Shown here: positions 59,957 through 64,000 of the stretch, piece after piece | How the letters are laid out: each line of letters begins with the position of its first letter | Position numbering within the stretch: the first letter of the stretch is position 1 | Assembly (NCBI RefSeq): GCF_018614955.1 | Contig: NZ_JAGGNV010000008.1 | Location: forward strand, 124,001 to 188,000 | Origin: Variovorax paradoxus | GTDB lineage: Bacteria > Pseudomonadota > Gammaproteobacteria > Burkholderiales > Burkholderiaceae_C | Direction of reading: 5' to 3' | Length of the DNA: 64,000 nucleotides | The notes under the pieces: generated by a model | The model's database searches: none | Told to the model about the DNA's origin: nothing | What the model saw: the letters and a program-made list of their open reading frames with translations, nothing else | Made by a program: the position numbers and the translations under genes

Positions 59957-60900
59957 TTTCGATCCTCATCCCGGCTTACGCGCGGCCGGAACAATTGGGC
60001 GAAGCGCTGGCAAGCATCGCGCAGCAGGACCGCTCGCTGATCGGCGAGATCATCATCGGCGACGACAGTCCGCGCTCGTACTGGGCAAGCAACCAGGCGG
60101 TCATCGCGGCGAGCGGCCTGGCGGAGCTGATCGAATATCTCCCGAGCGAGCCGTCCAAGGGGACCTACCCCAACCAATGGTTCCTGGCTTCGCGGGCGAA
60201 GTTCGACCATCTGCTTATCCTGCACAACGACGACCAGCTTTGTCCCGGTGCGCTGAGCCTGCTGGCGGATGCCTGCATCAACGAGACCGATTCGCGCGTG
60301 AAGCTGTGGTTCGGCACGCACCTGATCATGGACGCGGCGGGCGCGGTCGACCCCGAGCGATCCGCCGCCAGCAACCGGTGGTTCGGCAGGCAGGGCCCGG
60401 GCACGGCGCGTCCGGTGTGGGAGTGGTGTCTGACGGAGTCCATTCCGCCCAATGCCTTCCTGGTGGAGAGGGCGACCTATCTGCAATACATGCGCGGCGA
60501 GCGCGACGGCAACGTGGGCGACTGGGCCTTTTCGGTGCGTCTGGCCAACGGCGGCGGCTGGGCGCGCTTCATTGCGCAAACCGTGTCGCGCTACAGGGTG
60601 CAGGCTGGATCCGTCACGAGCGCCGGGCCCGGTGTCGACGCTCACAGGGCCTTCGAGCTGGCGCGCGATTTGCGCGTGCCCCCCGAAATGGAAGCCGCGA
60701 AGCGCAAGCGCTTCAACCGGTACATGCTGGTCGTGGCGGTGCGCTATGCACGGGATGGCGAACGTATGAACGCATGGCGAGCCTTCCTTTCGCGCGACGT
60801 TCCCTGGCGGGAGAGATTTTCCCTTCGCTCGGGCCTGGTGCTCTCGATGCTGTTGACGCCGCGGCCGTTCTGGCTCTGGGCGCTGCACTACAAGAAGTGA
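59950..60900 (+). CDS. Family 2 glycosyltransferase
   Basis: The 316-residue protein has the GT-A pattern: SILIPAYARPEQLGEALASI, the nucleotide-binding EIIIGDDSPRS and the metal-binding DDQ in LLILHNDDQLCPG. A GTG start overlaps the aminotransferase stop. Together the two genes suggest the making and transfer of an amino-sugar for a polysaccharide or glycan, but the rest of such a pathway is not in the window. Confidence 0.85.
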   Translation: MLISILIPAYARPEQLGEALASIAQQDRSLIGEIIIGDDSPRSYWASNQAVIAASGLAELIEYLPSEPSKGTYPNQWFLASRAKFDHLLILHNDDQLCPGALSLLADACINETDSRVKLWFGTHLIMDAAGAVDPERSAASNRWFGRQGPGTARPVWEWCLTESIPPNAFLVERATYLQYMRGERDGNVGDWAFSVRLANGGGWARFIAQTVSRYRVQAGSVTSAGPGVDAHRAFELARDLRVPPEMEAAKRKRFNRYMLVVAVRYARDGERMNAWRAFLSRDVPWRERFSLRSGLVLSMLLTPRPFWLWALHYKK

Positions 60901-60912
60901 GCGGGTCGGCGG

Positions 60913-61950
60913 CTACACCTGCCCCTTGATCGGCTTGTGCTTGAAAACCGCGCGGATCACGCCGTGGTCGTTGGTGCCGTCGGCCTTGTGGTTGTCGAAG
61001 TTGAGGTGGTCGTTGTTCACGGCCATGCCGTCGAAGAGCCAACGCCGCTTTCTGCTGTTGTCGTAGAACTCTTCACTGACCAGGATGTGATCGAGCGATT
61101 CGCGGATGTCCTGGTGGACATGCGTGTAGTAGACGTCGCGCGTGTCCCGGTACTCCTGGAGCGTTTGTGCGGTGTAGAGCGCCACGTCCCCGCCGCCGAC
61201 CGAATCGCCCACCAGATACCTCGGCTGCTCCGTCAGGATGTTGGCGGTGTTGCTCTGTTGGCCGTCGTTGATGTCGCCGAGCACGATCACCGGCGTGTCG
61301 TTGCCCTTCATCTGCTCGGTCAGAAGAAAGCGCAGTGCTGCTGCCTCGGCCGTGCGTCGGATCGTCGACAGTGCAGCACCCAGCGCTGTCGCGTGTTTGC
61401 CATAGCTCGTTTTATCCGCCTTGAACCAGGGCTCGTTGAACACCTTCGTGGGGGCCTTCGACTTGAAATGGCAAACGTAGACGTGAACGTCCGGCTCGTC
61501 GGCACGCGGTTTGATCGTGAAATGAGCAATCGGCCTGGAAAAGCCGTCGATCGCCACGTCGATCACCGGCGTCTGCGGATCGTCGCCGCTGGACCGAAGC
61601 TCGAACTTCTCGGGAAATTCGCTGATCCAGTTCGGCTCGCCGGTGAGCAGCCCCTTGCGGACGATCGCGGCGCAGACGATCTTGGTGCCGTTGGCATCGG
61701 GCGGCACCAGCATCTCGTAGTCGTCCGCCAGGCCGGCGGCGTTGAGCGCCCTGGCGAGCGAAGCCGCGTGCCATAACTCCTGAAAGCCGAAAACGTCCGA
61801 TTTCAGAATGATCAGCTGCCGTGCTGTCCAGGCAATCTTGAGCTCGTATTCTTCCTGGCTCCAACCGTCCTTGTCCGTATAGAGCGGGAGGCCGGGCTCG
61901 TTGAGGTTGTAGAGATTGAACGTTGCAAAGCTCAGTTCCTTCAGGTTCAT
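60913..61950 (-). CDS. Endonuclease/exonuclease/phosphatase family protein
   Basis: The 345-residue protein has the family's metal and catalytic motifs: ATFNLYNL at the start, the Glu in VFGFQEL, VYVCHFKSK, the Asp/Asn of VIVLGDINDGQ and the terminal DHILVSEEF with NDHGVIRAVF. No signal peptide is seen, so it is probably cytoplasmic. Substrate (DNA, phosphoester or lipid) cannot be assigned. Start chosen at the ATG behind AGGAGG. It is convergent with the glycosyltransferase gene. Confidence 0.85.
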   Translation of the reverse strand: MNLKELSFATFNLYNLNEPGLPLYTDKDGWSQEEYELKIAWTARQLIILKSDVFGFQELWHAASLARALNAAGLADDYEMLVPPDANGTKIVCAAIVRKGLLTGEPNWISEFPEKFELRSSGDDPQTPVIDVAIDGFSRPIAHFTIKPRADEPDVHVYVCHFKSKAPTKVFNEPWFKADKTSYGKHATALGAALSTIRRTAEAAALRFLLTEQMKGNDTPVIVLGDINDGQQSNTANILTEQPRYLVGDSVGGGDVALYTAQTLQEYRDTRDVYYTHVHQDIRESLDHILVSEEFYDNSRKRRWLFDGMAVNNDHLNFDNHKADGTNDHGVIRAVFKHKPIKGQV

Positions 61951-62057
61951 CGTCGAGCCTCCTGTTGGCGCCATCGAAGTTAGCCGCGGTTCATGACAGC
62001 CATGCGTCCATCTCCCGGCATCGTGCTAGCACAGCGCGCCGCATTGCGCTCCCCAAC

Positions 62058-62085
62058 GCCCATTGCCGCCTTGGCGACAATGGGC
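62058..62085 (+). promoter_or_regulatory. Stem-loop directly before the Bcr/CflA start codon
   Basis: GCCCATTG (62058-62065) pairs with CAATGGGC (62078-62085), and inside it CGCC pairs with GGCG around TT, with one C-A mismatch. The stem ends two bases before the ATG, so it would cover the ribosome-binding region, where I also see no good Shine-Dalgarno. It may be an operator for a DNA-binding repressor or a translation switch. Confidence 0.45.
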
Positions 62086-62087
62086 GC

Positions 62088-63293
62088 ATGACTTCTTCGC
62101 GCTTCTTCAAGATCGCGCTCGTGCTGGGCCTCTTGTCGGCCATCGGCCCGTTCGCGATCGACATGTACCTTCCCGCGCTGCCGGAGATCGGCGCGAGCCT
62201 CGGCGCCGGCATCGGTCCGGTGCAGATGAGCCTGACGGCCTTCTTCATCTCGCTCGGCGTCGGACAGCTCTTGTACGGGCCGGTGTCGGACATGGTGGGA
62301 CGCAAGCCGCCGCTGTACTTCGGGCTCGGGCTGTTCGCGCTGGCCAGCATCGGCTGTGCGCTCGCCACCGACATCCAGACCCTGATCGCTCTGCGCTTCG
62401 TGCAGGGGCTCGGCGCCGCGGCCGGCATGGCGATTCCGCGCGCCGTGGTGCGCGATCTGCACACCGGCAACGATGCAGCGCGGCTGATGTCCTTGCTGAT
62501 GCTGGTGTTCAGCGTGTCGCCGATCCTGGCGCCCTTGGCCGGCAGCGGCGTGATCGCCCTCGCCGGCTGGCGCGGCGTGTTCTGGGCCGTGACGCTGGCG
62601 GCCGTGGCCGGCCTCGCGCTGATGGGCGTGATGCTGAAGGAGACCCGGCCTGCCGGAGAGCGGGTGGAAAGCAGCCTGGGCAGCGCGCTTCGCGCCTACG
62701 GTGTGCTGCTGCGCGACACGCACTATCTCGGCCTGGTCTTCATCGGCGCCTTCGCGATGGCCGGCTTCTTCGTCTACCTGGCCAACTCGTCCTTCGTGAT
62801 GATCGACCACTACGGCCTTTCGCCGACGCTCTACAGCCTGGCCTTCGGCATCAACGCGGCCGCCTTCTTCGGCGCCGCGCAGCTCAACGGCGCGCTGTGC
62901 GAGCGCTTCGGCATCGTGCGCGTGGTGAAGGCCAGCGTGAGCGCCTGCGGGCTCGTCATGCTGGCGATGTTCGCCTACTACCTGGCCGGCGGCGACCGCC
63001 TGGCGGTGCTGATCGTGCTGTACTTCATCGCCAGCGGCTTCATGGGCCTCGTGATTCCGACCACCTCGGTGCTGGCGCTCGAGAAGCACGGCGCGATCGC
63101 CGGCACGGCATCGGCCCTGCTGGGCACGCTGCAGATGCTGACCGGCGCGGTGGTGATGGCGGTGATCGGCCTGTTCACCGACGGCCGGCCCTTGCCGATG
63201 GTGACGGGCATGGCCGCGGGTGCGCTGATCGCGGTGGTGCTGACATGGTTCACGCTCGGCGGCCGGCAGCCGGTGCCCTATGCGGCGCGCTGA
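62088..63293 (+). CDS. Bcr/CflA family multidrug efflux MFS transporter
   Basis: The 401-residue transporter has 12 predicted helices. The N-terminal FFKIALVLGLLSAIGPFAID and MYLPALPEIGASLGAG are the Bcr/CflA signature, and the GQLLYGPVSDMVGRKPPLYF stretch is the conserved A-motif. Members export bicyclomycin, sulfonamides, florfenicol or other small drugs by proton antiport. A second, 14-helix MFS gene begins 4 nt after it. Confidence 0.92.
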   Translation: MTSSRFFKIALVLGLLSAIGPFAIDMYLPALPEIGASLGAGIGPVQMSLTAFFISLGVGQLLYGPVSDMVGRKPPLYFGLGLFALASIGCALATDIQTLIALRFVQGLGAAAGMAIPRAVVRDLHTGNDAARLMSLLMLVFSVSPILAPLAGSGVIALAGWRGVFWAVTLAAVAGLALMGVMLKETRPAGERVESSLGSALRAYGVLLRDTHYLGLVFIGAFAMAGFFVYLANSSFVMIDHYGLSPTLYSLAFGINAAAFFGAAQLNGALCERFGIVRVVKASVSACGLVMLAMFAYYLAGGDRLAVLIVLYFIASGFMGLVIPTTSVLALEKHGAIAGTASALLGTLQMLTGAVVMAVIGLFTDGRPLPMVTGMAAGALIAVVLTWFTLGGRQPVPYAAR

Positions 63294-63297
63294 GCCG

Positions 63298-64000
63298 GTG
63301 ACCCGCTCCCAAGCGCCCGCGCTCGACGGCCTGCCGCTGCCGCAGCGCCGGCACGCGATGCTGGTGATCATCCTCGGCATCGCGGTCGCGGTGCTCGACG
63401 GCACCATCGTCAACCTGGCGCTGCCGGGGATCGCGCGCGAGCTCCATGCCGATCCGGCGCATGCGATCTGGGTGGTCAACGCCTACCAGATCGCCACGCT
63501 GGTGATGCTGCTGCCGCTGGCTTCGCTGGGCGACCTGGTGGGCTACCGGCGGGTCTACCTGGTGGGCATGGCGCTGTTCGCCTTTGCCTCGCTCGGCGCC
63601 GTGCTGGCCGATTCGCTCGCGACGCTGATCGCCGCGCGCGCGGTGCAGGGGCTGGGCGCCGCCGGCATCATGAGCGTCAACGCGGCGCTGGTGCGGCTGA
63701 TCTACCCCAGGGCACAGCTCGGCCGCGGCATGGCGATCAACTCGATGGTGGTGGCGACTGCGTCGGTGGCAGGGCCCTCGGTGGCGGCCGCGATTCTGTC
63801 GGTGGCTTCCTGGCCCTGGCTGTTCGTGCTCAATGTGCCGCTGGGCGCGCTGGTCCTGGCGCTGGGCTTCTACGCGCTGCCGGCCAACCGCGTGGCAGCC
63901 GCGGCCGGCGCGCGCTTCTCGGTCGTCGACGTGGCGCTCAACGTGCTGATGTTCTCGCTCGTCTTCATCGGTGCCGACCGGCTCGGCGTGCGCAGCAGCG
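63298..64000 (+). CDS. DHA2 (14-TMS) MFS exporter, truncated by the window edge
   Basis: The open frame runs off the right end; about 234 residues are visible from a GTG start 4 nt behind the Bcr gene (ATG 63358, about 20 codons in, is an alternative). The helix 1 segment AVAVLDGTIVNLALPGIA is the DHA2/EmrB motif, WVVNAYQIATLVMLLPLASL follows, and the A-motif is GDLVGYRRVYLVG; the C-motif-like GPSVAAAILSVASWPW is also seen. It likely exports a drug together with the preceding gene. The C-terminal part is unseen. Confidence 0.88.
   Translation, partial: MTRSQAPALDGLPLPQRRHAMLVIILGIAVAVLDGTIVNLALPGIARELHADPAHAIWVVNAYQIATLVMLLPLASLGDLVGYRRVYLVGMALFAFASLGAVLADSLATLIAARAVQGLGAAGIMSVNAALVRLIYPRAQLGRGMAINSMVVATASVAGPSVAAAILSVASWPWLFVLNVPLGALVLALGFYALPANRVAAAAGARFSVVDVALNVLMFSLVFIGADRLGVRSS

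Noticed and set aside
1..64000. CRISPR arrays, tRNA or rRNA genes, phage integration sites
   Set aside because: No regularly spaced direct repeats, cloverleaf or rRNA-like stretches were seen on reading the window.

Overview
The window is about 64 kb of very GC-rich DNA with closely packed genes and many ATGA-type start/stop overlaps. The gene content (long beta-oxidation operon, azoreductase/RidA and LysR pairs, PqiABC, AfuABC-like transporter next to a TctDE-like two-component pair) and the GC-rich hairpin repeats between genes suggest a Comamonadaceae betaproteobacterium. Variovorax is my best guess. There is no rRNA, tRNA or other taxonomic marker in the window, so this stays an inference.

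Layout. 1-13 kb: a collinear fatty-acid/acyl-CoA catabolic block (bifunctional enoyl-CoA hydratase/3-hydroxyacyl-CoA dehydrogenase cut by the left edge, M20 peptidase, thiolase, two acyl-CoA dehydrogenases, two SDRs, PaaI-type thioesterase, MDR reductase, GST-like protein). 13-18 kb: small stress and flavin enzymes with two LysR regulators. 18.2-40.3 kb: a complete-looking non-flagellar type III secretion system (T3SS) core. sctQ-sctR lie on the minus strand, divergent from sctV-S-C-D-(candidate sctF)-I-J-K-L-N-O-T-U. This is followed, 55 nt after sctU, by one giant gene encoding a 2699-residue multidomain protein. 40.3-46.8 kb: two-component pair plus a ferric-type ABC importer. 46.8-49.7 kb: two paralogous LuxR-type solos around an AraC regulator. 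49.7-51.3 kb: an IS5-like insertion sequence followed directly by a 264-bp MITE-like foldback element, both bounded by CTAG. 51.3-54.6 kb: aldo/keto reductase, MFS and LysR. 54.6-58.6 kb: pqiA (split in two)-pqiB-pqiC and an O6-alkylguanine methyltransferase-like gene. 58.7-64 kb: DegT aminotransferase plus glycosyltransferase, an endonuclease/phosphatase-family protein, and two MFS exporters, the last cut by the right edge.

The most unusual part is the T3SS. SctU has HSAR where the near-invariant autocleavage tetrapeptide NPTH should be. No SctP ruler, gatekeeper, translocators or chaperones are recognisable nearby. The only candidate substrate in the locus is the giant protein, which carries a papain-fold/glutamine-deamidase-like core (Cys1723, His1797, Asp1812), a DUF4781-like region, coiled coils, C-terminal hydrophobic segments and a LysM-like end. 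I propose a stripped-down T3SS dedicated to one very large effector or surface toxin, without the usual substrate switch. That proposal is inference; the sequence facts it rests on are given below.
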